From JADJPO01 sp963724535 (lineage in GTDB: Bacteria; Actinomycetota; Actinomycetes; Actinomycetales; Kineosporiaceae), in NCBI GenBank assembly GCA_963724535.1, contig CAVRVD010000013.1, positions 468,409 through 532,408 of the forward strand: 64,000 nucleotides of DNA, written 5' to 3'. The translations under genes were made by a program, and so were the position numbers. Shown one piece after another: positions 42,003-51,228 of the stretch (position 1 is the first letter of the stretch; the number at the start of each line of letters is the position of its first letter). The notes beneath the pieces were generated by a model that ran no database searches, was not told the DNA's origin, and worked only from the letters and a program-made list of their open reading frames with translations.

Positions 42003-43382
42003 ATGGCCAGGCCACGCCGGCGCAAGGTCAACCGGGACGAGTGGGGCTCGATCACCCGGACCGAGGACGGCACGTGGCGGCTGCGCTACCGGGGCCCGGA
42101 CGGCAGGCGCCGCGACGGCGGCCGGTACCCCACCCGGGCCGAGGCGGACGACGCCCGGGTCCGGATCCGGGCCTCGATCCTCGGCGGGACGTGGCGGGCG
42201 CCGACCCCGGCGGACTCGCCCCTGCTGGCGGACTATGTCGCGGCGTGGCTGCAGCGGGCCGAGTTGGCCGAGGACCTGAGCCCGCGCACGGTCGCGTTGT
42301 ACCGGCGGATGTTCGACCGGCTCGTTCTGCAGGACGTCGGCGGCGTCGAGCTGGGGCGGGTGCCGGTCGGGCGGCTGACCCGGGAGACGGTGATGGCCTG
42401 GGAACTGGCCGCCCGTGCCAGATCGAGGGCCAGCGCGACGCGGCACGGCGAGGAGATGAACGGGGCGGCGGCCTCCCGCCGGCGCGGGCACCCGGCCCGG
42501 GCCTGGGCCCGATCGGTCGGGTTGACGGTTCCCGGGACAGGACGGCTGCCCGCGGCGGTACTGCAGGCCTGGCAGGAGGCCGGCTCCCCCACCGAGGCCG
42601 TGAGCCCAGGCGGTCTCGGCAGCGGTGACCGCCAGTTCGAGCTGGCGCGGACGGCGCTGTCGTCGGTGTGTACGGCCGCGGTCGAGGACGGGTACCTGAC
42701 CGAGCACCCGGTCCGGATGCGGCCCGGGACCAGGCCGCGCCGGCGCCGGGGTGGCGCACCGCGGCCGGCGCCGATCGTGGCGGTCGACGTGCTGCTCCAG
42801 GTGGTCCAGGCCCTGCCCGCCCCGTACGGCCTGGCGGCCCTGCTAACGGCTGTCGCCGGTCTGCGGGGTCGGGAGACCTTCGCCCTGGCGGTCCGGCACC
42901 TTGTCCATGGACAACCCGGCGTCGTCAGTCGCGTACGCATAGAGCGGGCGCTCGTCGAGCTGCCCGGAACACCCGTGAGCTTCGGCCCACCCAAGACCGG
43001 CGCCGGCGTGCGAGAAGTGGCCGTCCCCGAGCAGGTCGGTCGACTCCTCGCCGAGCATGCCACGACCCTTGCCAACCAACCGGACACGCTGCTGTTCACG
43101 ACCCACACCGGCAAACCGATCCGCACCCAGCACCGCTCCCACGCCCTCGCGCTCGCGCGGGCCAAGGTGCCCGGCGCCGAACACCTCACGTGGCACGGCC
43201 TGCGGCACACCGGCTTGACGTTGGCCGCATCGGTGCCCGGGGCAACCGTCCGCAACATCATGGACCGCGGCGGACACAGCACCCCGCGAGCCGCCCTGAT
43301 CTACCAGCACACCGCGGCATCCGCCGACGAACAGATCGCCGCAGGGCTGGGCGTCATGCTCAGGGCCCCGGCGTTGTTGTGA
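42003..43382 (+). CDS. Tyrosine recombinase/integrase, 3' end altered by an IS
   Basis: 459 aa. An N-terminal arm-binding region (WGSITRTEDGTWRLRYRGPDG) is followed by a SAM-like core-binding domain (about 75-250) and the catalytic domain. Its residues include Arg in AGLRGRETFAL, HGLRH with the second Arg, RGGHS, and Tyr in ALIYQHTA. AGGAGGT lies 7 bp before the ATG at 42003. The final residues RAPALL come from an inserted ISAs1 element; the original ending (LAAASGEDDTR) is found beyond the IS. All catalytic residues are upstream, so it may still work. It likely mobilised the island next to tRNA-Gly. Confidence 0.9.
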   Translation: MARPRRRKVNRDEWGSITRTEDGTWRLRYRGPDGRRRDGGRYPTRAEADDARVRIRASILGGTWRAPTPADSPLLADYVAAWLQRAELAEDLSPRTVALYRRMFDRLVLQDVGGVELGRVPVGRLTRETVMAWELAARARSRASATRHGEEMNGAAASRRRGHPARAWARSVGLTVPGTGRLPAAVLQAWQEAGSPTEAVSPGGLGSGDRQFELARTALSSVCTAAVEDGYLTEHPVRMRPGTRPRRRRGGAPRPAPIVAVDVLLQVVQALPAPYGLAALLTAVAGLRGRETFALAVRHLVHGQPGVVSRVRIERALVELPGTPVSFGPPKTGAGVREVAVPEQVGRLLAEHATTLANQPDTLLFTTHTGKPIRTQHRSHALALARAKVPGAEHLTWHGLRHTGLTLAASVPGATVRNIMDRGGHSTPRAALIYQHTAASADEQIAAGLGVMLRAPALL

Positions 43383-44844
43383 TCTGTCCGGTTGGTGATG
43401 ATCTTCTGGTCAGATATGCAAGGCGTTGAAAGCGTCGTTACGGTCGTGGAGGTCGCGGCGGGCGTGGGCGATGTTGGCGCGTCCGGCGAGCCGGAACGCG
43501 CTGACGGCAAGGTTGCGGAAGGTCGCCAGGGCTCGGGGTGCGGTGCCGGTGCGCAGCTGGGAGCCGTCCTCGGACCACGTAGTGTCGCGCACCCAGTGCA
43601 GCCGGTTTTCCACGTGCCAGTGCCGTCTCTCATAGTGGTTCAGGTGGGCGGGGCCGGCCAGATCGGCGGGCATGCTGGTGATCCCGTACACGATCTCCTT
43701 GCCGGTCCAGGCCCCGTCCAGACAACCGACATCGCGGCGCAGCCGGAACGCCTGTGCGGCACCGGGAAACAGGTTGTCGTCTGCGGGGGCGACGCGGATG
43801 CTGCGGCGTTCGACGCGTCCGTGCCCGCGGTCGTCCTCGCTGGCGGTGGTGGCGATCCAGTCGGTGTCCGGCCCGGCCAGCAACGCGGTCGCGGCGGCCC
43901 GGGCGATCGGCTGGTTGCCCTTGATGATCAGCACGTAGTGGCCGTGCAACTGGGCGGTGATCAGCCGGGCGGTGGTGCGGGTGGTGTGCAGGGCGTCTAG
44001 GGTCCACACCATCCCGGGTGTGTCCAGACCACGCAGCAGGTCACGGGCGGCCAACCCCTCGCCGCGTTTGCTGGGCACCTGACGTTGCCCCAGCACCACC
44101 CCGCTGGCGTGGTCGACCGCGGCGACGAGGAACACCGGCCCGGCCTCGGTGCGCGCACCCCGCAACGCCTTACCGTCCACCGCGGCACCGGGCAACACCC
44201 CCTCGGGGACCGGGTGTTCGGTGGCCCGCTGGACGGCACGTCGCTGCTCACGTTCAGCCGGGCCCGGGGCGGCCGGCACGACCGGAGCCGGTGCCCGGCC
44301 CCGGGCCACATCGGCGACCCAGCCACCCACCGCGGCGTCCAAGGCGTCGGCGTCCAGCCTGCCCAGCACCCGCCGGAACGTCCGCTCACTGGGCACCACG
44401 TACCGGCGCGCCAGCGGGTTCCACCGTGCCCCCAGGCGGGCCAGCTTCTGCTGCGGGGCACGGGTGGACCACTGCCAGATCGCCGTCACCGAGTCCGAAC
44501 CCACCACCAGCGTCGCGCACGCGGCCAACGCCAGCACCACCACCAGTCGATGGCGCAACCCCTTGCGCTGACGCAGGTCAGGAACCCGCGACAACCTCGC
44601 CACCAGCGCCGACTCCACCTCGGCGGAGTCGGCGACCACCTCCGACTCCCACCGGGCCCAATCAGCCAACTGGTCAAGAACGGGCTTCGACAGGCACGAT
44701 GCAGACACGAGCGCGGCTCCCGGATCGTCTTCAGGCTTCGACACCCGAAGATCACCAGGAGCCGCGCTCTCACGTCAGCACGCCACGCCGCACACACCCA
44801 AACCCGGCCACCTCACCTCAGACCGCAACAACGCCGGGGCCCTG
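43361..44844 (-). mobile_element. Complete ISAs1-family insertion sequence
   Basis: A 1484-bp element with terminal inverted repeats (43361-43386 and 44819-44844; 19 bp identical, 24 of 26 overall). It is flanked by a perfect 10-bp target duplication GCGTCATGCT (43351-43360 and 44845-44854). It encodes one transposase on the minus strand. The clean duplication implies a fairly recent simple insertion into the 3' end of the integrase gene. Confidence 0.95.
43410..44744 (-). CDS. ISAs1-family transposase
   Basis: 444 aa, full length. An N-terminal helical region (LSRVPDLRQRKGLRHRLVVVL) precedes the DDE core with AVDGKALRGAR, LDALHTT, and VENRLHWVRDTTWSEDGSQLRTG, which carries the terminal acidic residue. 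It ends in RDLHDRNDAFNALHI just inside the left inverted repeat. It appears intact and probably functional. Confidence 0.95.
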   Translation of the reverse strand: MSKPEDDPGAALVSASCLSKPVLDQLADWARWESEVVADSAEVESALVARLSRVPDLRQRKGLRHRLVVVLALAACATLVVGSDSVTAIWQWSTRAPQQKLARLGARWNPLARRYVVPSERTFRRVLGRLDADALDAAVGGWVADVARGRAPAPVVPAAPGPAEREQRRAVQRATEHPVPEGVLPGAAVDGKALRGARTEAGPVFLVAAVDHASGVVLGQRQVPSKRGEGLAARDLLRGLDTPGMVWTLDALHTTRTTARLITAQLHGHYVLIIKGNQPIARAAATALLAGPDTDWIATTASEDDRGHGRVERRSIRVAPADDNLFPGAAQAFRLRRDVGCLDGAWTGKEIVYGITSMPADLAGPAHLNHYERRHWHVENRLHWVRDTTWSEDGSQLRTGTAPRALATFRNLAVSAFRLAGRANIAHARRDLHDRNDAFNALHI

Positions 44845-44888
44845 GCGTCATGCTGGCGGCGGCCAGCGGAGAAGACGACACGCGCTAA
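44845..44888 (+). pseudogene. Displaced 3' tail of the integrase gene
   Basis: After the right-hand target duplication the DNA reads, in the integrase frame, LAAASGEDDTR followed by TAA at 44886-44888. Removing the IS and one duplication restores one continuous integrase frame. The following 44889-45245 contains no supported gene. Confidence 0.85.
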
Positions 44889-45245
44889 GCGTGAAAGCTG
44901 GCGGCCAGGACTACGACCAGCATCCCTGAGCGCTCACGTTCAGGTTCGCAATCGTCCCCTCATGCCGATGACCGCGCGCTTCCCCCAACGCATGACCATC
45001 CGCCGCCGCGGGTCCTTATGCACGATCAGCGACGTTCGGACCGACGGACTGTGCTCACCTGTCGGGCGCTGCGACCCGCACCCCGGCCCGTCCGTGGAGC
45101 GCCCCGGAAGCTGTCCCGTAAAGGGCACCCCGGTGCGAATCTCCATCGGGCGGGTCTTCCGGGACGCCCGAACATGCGTACCCGTGCTGACAGGGCTGTT
45201 CCCGCATGAGGTTCGACTTTCGGCAATCCGGACTGGCGCCGGTCA

Positions 45246-45260
45246 TGGCATATACTGCCA
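45246..45260. promoter_or_regulatory. Palindrome over a -10-like element upstream of parD
   Basis: TGGCA-TATAC-TGCCA is an inverted repeat whose centre contains TATACT, a -10-like hexamer, 16 bp before the antitoxin GTG. Binding there by the ribbon-helix-helix antitoxin would block transcription, the usual autoregulation of parDE loci. Confidence 0.5.
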
Positions 45261-45275
45261 ACGGAGGTGGTTGCC

Positions 45276-45563
45276 GTGGCAACGAGGAACGTCGTCCTGA
45301 GTCAGCACCAGCACGAACTCGTCGATGCGCTGGTGAGGTCCGGGCGCTACCAGAACGCCAGCGAGGTGCTGCGAGAAGGCCTTCGACTCCTGGAGCGCGA
45401 GCAAGCCGAGGAGGCGGCCAAGATTGCCGTCCTGCGCCAAGCTGCAGACCAGGGCTGGTCGGATCTCACCTCGGGACGTTTCGACGACGTCGACGACGAG
45501 TCCCTCGACGACTTCGTTGGGGCCCTCGGGGGCCAGGCGGCAAAGACTGTGTCAGCGGGTTGA
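45276..45563 (+). CDS. ParD-family antitoxin
   Basis: 95 aa. The N-terminal ribbon-helix-helix (RNVVLSQHQHELVDALVRSG then RYQNASEVLREGLRLLE) is typical of ParD antitoxins: it binds operator DNA, and the acidic tail (DDVDDESLDDFVGALGG) would wrap the toxin. The GTG at 45276 has GGAGGT 8 bp upstream; an in-frame GTG lies three codons earlier. Its stop overlaps the toxin start (TTGA), a common type II arrangement that makes antitoxin first. Confidence 0.9.
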   Translation: MATRNVVLSQHQHELVDALVRSGRYQNASEVLREGLRLLEREQAEEAAKIAVLRQAADQGWSDLTSGRFDDVDDESLDDFVGALGGQAAKTVSAG

Positions 45564-45922
45564 TCGCGAGGTATCGCCTGACCCATGCCGCCCAGGCCGA
45601 CATCGTCTCGATCCTCGCCTGGTCGCACGACCAGTTCGGCGAGGAAGCACGCAAGCGCTACGAGGCGCTGCTCACCACCGCCATCCGGGACGCGGCCACG
45701 CGCAGCGACGAGGTCGGGCGAACGATGCGCCCCGAGCTGGGTGAAGGGGTGTTCTCCTGGCATCTGGCGCAGAGCCGCACTCGTTCGCCCGGCGGGAAGG
45801 TCCACCGGCCGCGGCACTTCCTGATCTGCCGCCGCGACGACGACCGTCTGGTCGTCGGACGGATCCTGCACGACTCCATGGAACTACGACGACACCTCGA
45901 TCCACAGCAGCCCTGGGAGTAG
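45560..45922 (+). CDS. ParE/RelE-superfamily toxin
   Basis: 120 aa. YRLTHAAQADIVSILAWSHD then QFGEEARKRYEALLTTAIRD matches the opening helices of ParE toxins (Y-x-L-x-x-x-A-x-x-D-I). A later FLICRRDDDRLVVGRILHDSMELRRHL matches the beta-sheet ending with the conserved Arg. ParE members often poison DNA gyrase, RelE members cut mRNA; the ParE branch is more likely given the ParD partner. The TTG start overlaps the antitoxin stop. An extra GGKVHRP insertion precedes the final strand. Confidence 0.88.
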   Translation: MIARYRLTHAAQADIVSILAWSHDQFGEEARKRYEALLTTAIRDAATRSDEVGRTMRPELGEGVFSWHLAQSRTRSPGGKVHRPRHFLICRRDDDRLVVGRILHDSMELRRHLDPQQPWE

Positions 45923-45997
45923 TCGCCGCACACCGATCCCCTCGCGGGTCCGCTTATCGGGGCCTTTCGACTAGCGTTCCCGTTGGAGGTGGCCGCA

Positions 45998-46388
45998 TTG
46001 AGCGACACGATCGCCATGGCTGCGTTGGTACATCGAGGACAGCTGCTCCTCGCTCATCGACATCCCGACCGGCGCTGGTATCCAGATTGCTGGGACCTCG
46101 TGGGCGGGCATGTCGAACTCGGTGAGTCACCTGAGCAGGCTGTGAAGCGCGAGTGCCGCGAAGAGATCGCTGTCGACGTGCTGGAGATGCAACGAGTTGC
46201 TGTGAACCTCGCGGACCCGGGACATCGTGCCCTACGCCTTCCTTGTGACGCGTTGGCACGGACAACCCAGGAACGCCGCGAAGGACGAGCACGACACCCT
46301 CGGATGGTTCAGCGTGAACGACTTCCCGAGTCTCCGGCTCGCTCACCCCTCGTACCAAGAGTGGCTGCCGACTCTCGTGGCTACCTGA
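45998..46388 (+). pseudogene. NUDIX hydrolase gene broken by a frameshift
   Basis: From the TTG at 45998 (GGAGGT 7 bp upstream) the frame reads through a good NUDIX box, GGHVELGESPEQAVKRECRE then EIAVDV, to about 46213. The natural C-terminus continues in another frame: DIVPYAFLVTRWHGQPRNAA, then EHDTLGWFSVNDFPSLRLAH and a stop at 46386-46388. A single-base change near 46210-46218 (in ACCCGGGAC) explains both. If real, the gene is inactive; if a sequencing error, it is an intact hydrolase of about 130 aa. Confidence 0.8.
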
Positions 46389-46655
46389 CGCGATCCATTG
46401 ATCGCGCTGATCCACCCGCGCGAGGATCCGCAAGCGGATCCGCGTGCCGATCCCGAATCCACACCCAATGATCTCTGGCTGTGGGGAGCACTGGCGCGCG
46501 GGCACGACTGCTGCTGCGGCGATCGGCCCGACCAGGCAGGCGAAGGACCAACAGCACTGACCGGCGCGGGCGGGCCGTCTAGCGTCGAGCACGGGCGACG
46601 GCGTGACCCAGTTCCGGTTGAGGCTGATCGCTCATCAGTGGACGGGAGACACACC

Positions 46656-47426
46656 ATGGCCGACGTTGACGAGGCGACCGTGCGGAGTGACGCACGGCAG
46701 TGGCGCGGGCTCCTCATTACGGGGGCGTGGTGCGCCTTCGCGAGCGTCGTGATGATCGTTGTGCAGATCCCCATCTACGTCGTCTGGCCACCGCCTGAGT
46801 CGACCACAGGGTTCTTCGAGCTGCTGCTGGACGACCCGGTGATGGGCCTGGTCTCGCTGGACGTGTTGTACGTCGTCTCGAACGCCCTGATGTACCTGGT
46901 CTATCTCGCGCTGGCCGTCGTGCTGTGGAGGGTCAGCCAGTCGGCCGTGGTGATCGCGCTCGCGTTCTGCGTCGTCGGGATAGCCGCCTACATGAGCAGC
47001 CCGCGCCCGGTCGAGATGCTATCCCTCGCCCAGACGTACGCCGACGCCGACGCCGCGACCCGCACCGCCTTGCTGGCGACCGGAGACGGCATGCTCGCGA
47101 CGTGGACGGGCACGGGCTATGACATCTACTACTACTTCACCTTCGCGACTCTGGCGGTCCTGGCCACCCTCATGCTGCGATCCTCGATCTTCAGCCGAGC
47201 CACGGCGGTGTGGGGTCTGGTGAGCGCCGCCCTCATGACCGTCCCCACCAACTTCGGTACGGTCGGCATGGTGTTCGCGATCGCGTCGTTGGTGCCGTTC
47301 TCGCTGTTCGCCGTCCTAGTCGGGAAACGCCTTCTGCAGCTTGCAAGCCCGGCGAAGCCCGCGGCGGCCATAGGAGGTTCACCAGATCGGGAAGCGGGCA
47401 GGTTGGGCCGAGAACCCCGAACGTGA
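46656..47426 (+). CDS. Multi-pass membrane protein, DUF4386-like
   Basis: 256 aa with six or seven hydrophobic segments (LLITGAWCAFASVVMIVVQI is the first; VVIALAFCVVGIAAYMSSP is central). The layout and the conserved polar loop after the third or fourth segment (AQTYADADAATRTALLATGD) resemble DUF4386 proteins of unknown function. The ATG at 46656 has GGGAG 8 bp upstream; the open frame runs further back without signal. No partner gene is obvious; it follows the broken NUDIX gene by 270 bp. Confidence 0.75.
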   Translation: MADVDEATVRSDARQWRGLLITGAWCAFASVVMIVVQIPIYVVWPPPESTTGFFELLLDDPVMGLVSLDVLYVVSNALMYLVYLALAVVLWRVSQSAVVIALAFCVVGIAAYMSSPRPVEMLSLAQTYADADAATRTALLATGDGMLATWTGTGYDIYYYFTFATLAVLATLMLRSSIFSRATAVWGLVSAALMTVPTNFGTVGMVFAIASLVPFSLFAVLVGKRLLQLASPAKPAAAIGGSPDREAGRLGREPRT

Positions 47427-47635
47427 CCCCAAGACTTGCTGTGGAGCGAGCGTCCCAGTCATGGAACCGTCCGCGGTGACGAAGCTTCTGGAGCTGGACG
47501 TTCGGTCGACGGTGCTCGAGTCACCGAAAGTGGATCGGCTACCGGCACGCTCCGCGTGCCCATCCCGTCTTGGGGCGGGCCTGTGCACGCGGAACGAACG
47601 AGGAGGGGTTTCGACCAGCCCAGTCGATATGTCGC

Positions 47636-47863
47636 TCAGCCTTTCGGGGGGTGAGGGTCGTTGCCGTAGGAGTTGCGGCCTCCGATGGTGCCGTCCTTCT
47701 TGTGAATCAGGTGCTCGACGCCATCCTTCTTCGCCGCTGCGCGACCGGCCGCCTGCGCCTCGGCCTTGGTGTCGTGCGTACTCGAGGCGCGCTTGCCACC
47801 CTCGCGGCGGTTGGCCCACCCATCCTCGGTCGGCACCGTGTGGATGTTCTTCTTGTCGGCCAT
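47636..47863 (-). CDS. DUF2188 small protein
   Basis: 75 aa, MADKKNIHTVPTEDGWANRR followed by a basic helix with TKAEAQAAGRAAAKK and HLIHKKDGTIGGRNSYGNDP. This is the DUF2188 pattern (HTVP..GW then ....I..R.SYG.D), a small domain of unknown function common in mobile DNA. AAGGGA lies about 8 bp before the ATG at 47863. The open frame extends upstream, but without family similarity. Confidence 0.85.
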   Translation of the reverse strand: MADKKNIHTVPTEDGWANRREGGKRASSTHDTKAEAQAAGRAAAKKDGVEHLIHKKDGTIGGRNSYGNDPHPPKG

Positions 47864-48371
47864 CACAATTTCCCTTCTGGCGCCCTCCCGTGAGGGGGCC
47901 AAGGGCGCCATCATCATCTCAGTCCGGGCGGATGCGTGGACGGATCCCGCACCGGGTCGCTCCGCGAGCCCATGGTTGCGCGGGGCGCGCTCCGGACAGG
48001 ATCCTCCAGTGGGAGGCCTGTAGGGGAGTCGTCTCGCCACTCCTTCCGTCACCTGCCTATGTCGGTCTCCGTGGGCTGGACAGGCGTGGTCGTCGACCCT
48101 GGCGACTTCTGCACACCTTCATGAAGGGCCCTCGTGGCCAGCGAGGCCGCCATGAACCGCTCCGCCGGAGCGGGATCCCCGCGCGGTCGCGTGACTATCA
48201 GCGAAGGGAACGTGGTCAGTGTCGATCCCTGCCGGACGCCAGTCGCGGGCGTCCGGCCGTGCGGCGCGGCAGATGCCGGACTCCAGTTCGCCTCCGCGGG
48301 GGCGGGCATCCGTGGGGCCTCCGTTGCGCAGGGCTTTGAACTCGTCCTGCTGTCACACTGTCGGTGTGGGC
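47864..48371. other. Intergenic region, nothing recognised
   Basis: About 500 bp between DUF2188 and the broken BTAD regulator. Open frames here have no family signature, no ribosome sites and biased shadow-like composition. No repeat or promoter could be assigned. Confidence 0.5.
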
Positions 48372-49466
48372 GTGATCGAGGTCGCCGTGTTGGGACCGGT
48401 CCGATTGCTGGTTGACCGGAGGCCGGTGGGACTTGCGAGTCTGCAGCAGCGGATCCTGGTCGCCCGCCTCGCGTTGGAGCCCGGTCGATCCGTTTCGGTG
48501 CCGAGACTCATCGCGGCGCTGTGGCCGGGGGAGGCGCCGGCGAACTCGCAGGGCAACTTGCAGAGCTATGTGTCGCGACTACGTCGCGTCGTCGGATCTG
48601 ATCGGCTGGTCCTCGAGCCGGGTGGCTATCGACTCGTGGTCGAGCCCACCGACGTCCGACGTGGGCGCTGCGAGGGCGCTGGTTGCCGAGGCGCAGGCGG
48701 TCCTGCCGGATGACCCCGCGGGCGCAGGCGACCTCGTGGACAGTGCCTTGGCGTTGTGGCGGGGCGAGCCGCTGGCGGACCTACGGGATCACCTGGCGTT
48801 CGCACCCGACCTCGCCCATCTTGATGCCTGGCACCGTCAGCTCACCGAGGACCGGGCCGCGTTCCGGTTGGCCGCGGGCGATGCCGTCGCCGCGATCCCG
48901 GACCTCGAAGCAATGCTGGCGACAGACCCGCTGCGCGAGCGGGGCGTCGAGTTGTTGATGCGAGCGTTGCATGATGGGGGACGGACGCCCGATGCCCTGG
49001 CCGTCGCGAGGGCGTACCGGCTACGTCTGGCCGAGGAGACTGGCTTGGACCCAGGTCCCGACGTGCGGGCACTGGAGCAAGCGATCCTCGCTGACGACCC
49101 TGATCTGCGGATTCGGTCGCAGCGCCCGGTCGTCTCATCCGTGCGTCTCTCGCCGCCACTCGTGCGTCCTCCGGATGACCTGTTCGTGGGGCGCGGCGAG
49201 GAGACCCGCCAGCTCCGGGGCAGCCTCGAACACCACCGGTTGGTGACCGTGGTCGGGCCCGGCGGAGTCGGCAAGACCAGGCTCGTGGTCGAGCTGCTCT
49301 CCTCGGCGGGAGACCCGGGTGGTGACGGGCCCGAAACCGCGGCATGTGCCGTCGTGGAGCTGGGGTCGGTCACGAGCCCCGATGAGGTCGCCGCGACGAC
49401 CGCCGCGACGCTCGGCCTCACCTCGGCGCCGGCGGGGATCGTCGATGCGCTGGTCGACCGCCTCAC
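48372..49466 (+). pseudogene. BTAD/AfsR-like transcriptional regulator, frameshifted and truncated
   Basis: Frame 1 begins IEVAVLGPVRLLVDRRPVGL, the winged-helix of SARP/AfsR regulators, and runs to VVEPTDV. The reading then moves to another frame near 48655-48662, continuing GAARALVAEAQAVLPDDPAG through the BTAD helices and a linker to a nucleotide-binding domain with VTVVGPGGVGKTRLVVELL. It stops making sense after ALVDRLTG at 49466, where sequence from a universal stress protein begins. The ATPase core beyond the P-loop and any sensor repeats are missing. Such regulators often control specialised metabolism. Confidence 0.85.
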
Positions 49467-50002
49467 TGGGCAACCTGCTGCTCGGCTCCACCGCGCTGCA
49501 GGTCGTCGGCCATGCCCCGTGCCCGGTGATCGTCGTGGGACAGGTCAGCGCCGGACACGACCTGATCGCCGTGGGAACCGATGGGTCCGCCGACTCCTCC
49601 GCCGCCCTCGACTACGCCTTTGCCGAGGCCCAGCTCCGGGGCGCGGACCTGCAGGTCGTCAGTGCGCTCGGCCTGCCGCAAGGCTGGCCGAGACACCTGT
49701 TGCGCCCGCTCCCAGACGACAACGCCGAGGTTGCGGCGCGCCGTGACACGGTGGAACAGCAGATCGCCCACCTTCGAGAACGACACCCGGGCGTCAAGGT
49801 GACCCTGAACGTGCACCGTGTGGAGCCGCTCGCGGCCCTGGAGACCGCCTCCCACCACGCGGACCTGCTGATCCTCGGCTCCCGCGGCCGAGGCGGGTTC
49901 CACGGTCTCGCGGTCGGGTCGACCACCCACAAGATGGTCCACTTCGCGAGCTGCCCGACCGCGATCGTGCATGCCGGGCACACCACAGCGTCCTCTCCGT
50001 GA
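49466..50002 (+). pseudogene. Tandem universal stress protein, N-terminal domain deleted
   Basis: The first recognisable residues, GNLLLGSTALQVVGHAPCPV IVV, are the very end of a UspA domain. A complete second UspA domain follows (DLIAVGTDGSADSSAALDYA to ILGSRGRGGFHGLAVGSTTH then CPTAIVHA), with the G-2x-G-9x-G(S/T) ATP motif. The beginning of the first domain is missing at the exact point where the BTAD regulator ends, so one deletion joined two genes. The USP frame differs from the regulator frame. An internal GTG could still yield the second domain alone. Confidence 0.8.
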
Positions 50003-50060
50003 CCAGCTCTGGTGAGGGTCTCCGCGCTCGCTCGGTTCGGCGGCGGACGTTGGTGGTCTC

Positions 50061-50495
50061 TCACCCGACGGGGTCGGGCACCTCGTCCAGCATCGTGCGC
50101 GCCGCTCCGGAACGCGCGAGGAACGCCGCGAGGCCCGCGACGACAGCCAGATCGCCGATCGCGGCCACCAAGGTGAGGGGCCCGGCGCGGTGAGCGGTGG
50201 CTTCGCGCAGCAACCGCAGCGCGTACAGAGCCTTGCCAGTGCCACCGAGCGCCACCACCAACGCGTGCCGGCGTGGCGCGGCCGCGGCCACCAGGTAGCC
50301 GACCGCGAACAGGAAGGTTTGCCCAGACGACCCGCGAAACAGGAGCAGCTCGTCCTCGCTCGGCTCCCCGGCGTGAAACCGGCGGTAGGTCCGGGCGGGG
50401 TCGATCAGCGCGGGGGCGGCGCCCAGCAGGGTCCAGACGCCTGCAGCCAGGAGCAGGGGACGCCAGTGGTCGTGCGGAGCGGTCGTGGTGGTCAT
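50061..50495 (-). CDS. Small membrane protein (144 aa)
   Basis: Four hydrophobic segments: LLLAAGVWTLLGAAPALID, FLFAVGYLVAAAA, HALVVALGGTGKALYALRLL and LTLVAAIGDLAVVAGLAAFL. A charged loop (RTYRRFHAGEPSEDELLLFR) lies between the first two. No named family. It starts 39 bp after the Crp/Fnr-like regulator stop and is probably co-transcribed and controlled by it. Confidence 0.75.
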   Translation of the reverse strand: MTTTTAPHDHWRPLLLAAGVWTLLGAAPALIDPARTYRRFHAGEPSEDELLLFRGSSGQTFLFAVGYLVAAAAPRRHALVVALGGTGKALYALRLLREATAHRAGPLTLVAAIGDLAVVAGLAAFLARSGAARTMLDEVPDPVG

Positions 50496-50534
50496 ACCCC
50501 TGTTGTCTCACGCGGGGCGACCGCTGTCCTCGAC

Positions 50535-51122
50535 CTAGGTCGATGCGCGCTGGCGGCGGCGGATCCGGCTGAGCTGGGTCGGCGTGATGCCCAGGTGTGC
50601 GGCGATCCGGAACAGCGGGAGGTCACGCTCGATGCTGGGGTGCCGCTCGATCAGCAGGCGCAGGCGCTCGCTCGCGGGCAGCGTGACCAGCTCGATCTCC
50701 CGGCGCTCGTTGTCTAGGTAGAGCAGTTCGGCGAAGCGCCGCGCCAGACGCTCCAGGTCACGGTGCGCGTCGAACAACGCCACCACCTGCACCCAGTCGG
50801 CAACGTGCACCGTGACCGGCGTGAGCGTCTGCTGCGGGGTGCGTACCGACTCTCCGGTCAGCAACGACGCGTAGTCTCCGACCAGGGCCGGCGCCCGAAA
50901 CAGGTGCTTGCTGTACTCGGTGCCGTTCGCGTTGATGTGGTAGGCCCGGACCCAGCCACGCTCGAGCAGCCCGACTTGGGTGGCGGGACGACCCGGCGGC
51001 ACCAGGTGCTCGGCCCGACCCAGCTCGACGGTGCGGAACAGCGCCGAGATCTCCGCCCACGTCTCGAGACTCAACGGACTGATCGCGCTGACGTACGCAA
51101 CCAGTGAGTCGGGCAGCTCCAC
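50535..51122 (-). CDS. Crp/Fnr-superfamily transcriptional regulator
   Basis: 195 aa. A cyclic-nucleotide-binding-type beta barrel (FRTVELGRAEHLVPPGRPATQVGLLERGWV) is joined by a helix to a C-terminal HTH (LFRIAAHLGITPTQLSRIRR). The cNMP phosphate cassette is not conserved, so the signal may not be cAMP. I place the start at the GTG at 51122 (ELPDSLVAYVSAISP follows), the normal length for this subgroup; the frame runs further upstream. The small membrane protein follows. Confidence 0.87.
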   Translation of the reverse strand: MELPDSLVAYVSAISPLSLETWAEISALFRTVELGRAEHLVPPGRPATQVGLLERGWVRAYHINANGTEYSKHLFRAPALVGDYASLLTGESVRTPQQTLTPVTVHVADWVQVVALFDAHRDLERLARRFAELLYLDNERREIELVTLPASERLRLLIERHPSIERDLPLFRIAAHLGITPTQLSRIRRRQRAST

Positions 51123-51228
51123 AGGTCCACCCAACCACGTGCTCCGGCCTGCTGAAACGCACTTCGTCGCGCGCAGCGGGCGGCAGCACGCACGTCGGAG
51201 CCGAGCCTGCCCGACAGGCGAAGCGACC

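Noticed and set aside
47461..48339. Long frames on both strands around the DUF2188 gene
   Set aside because: Cys/Arg-rich shadow composition; only DUF2188 has a family signature and ribosome site.
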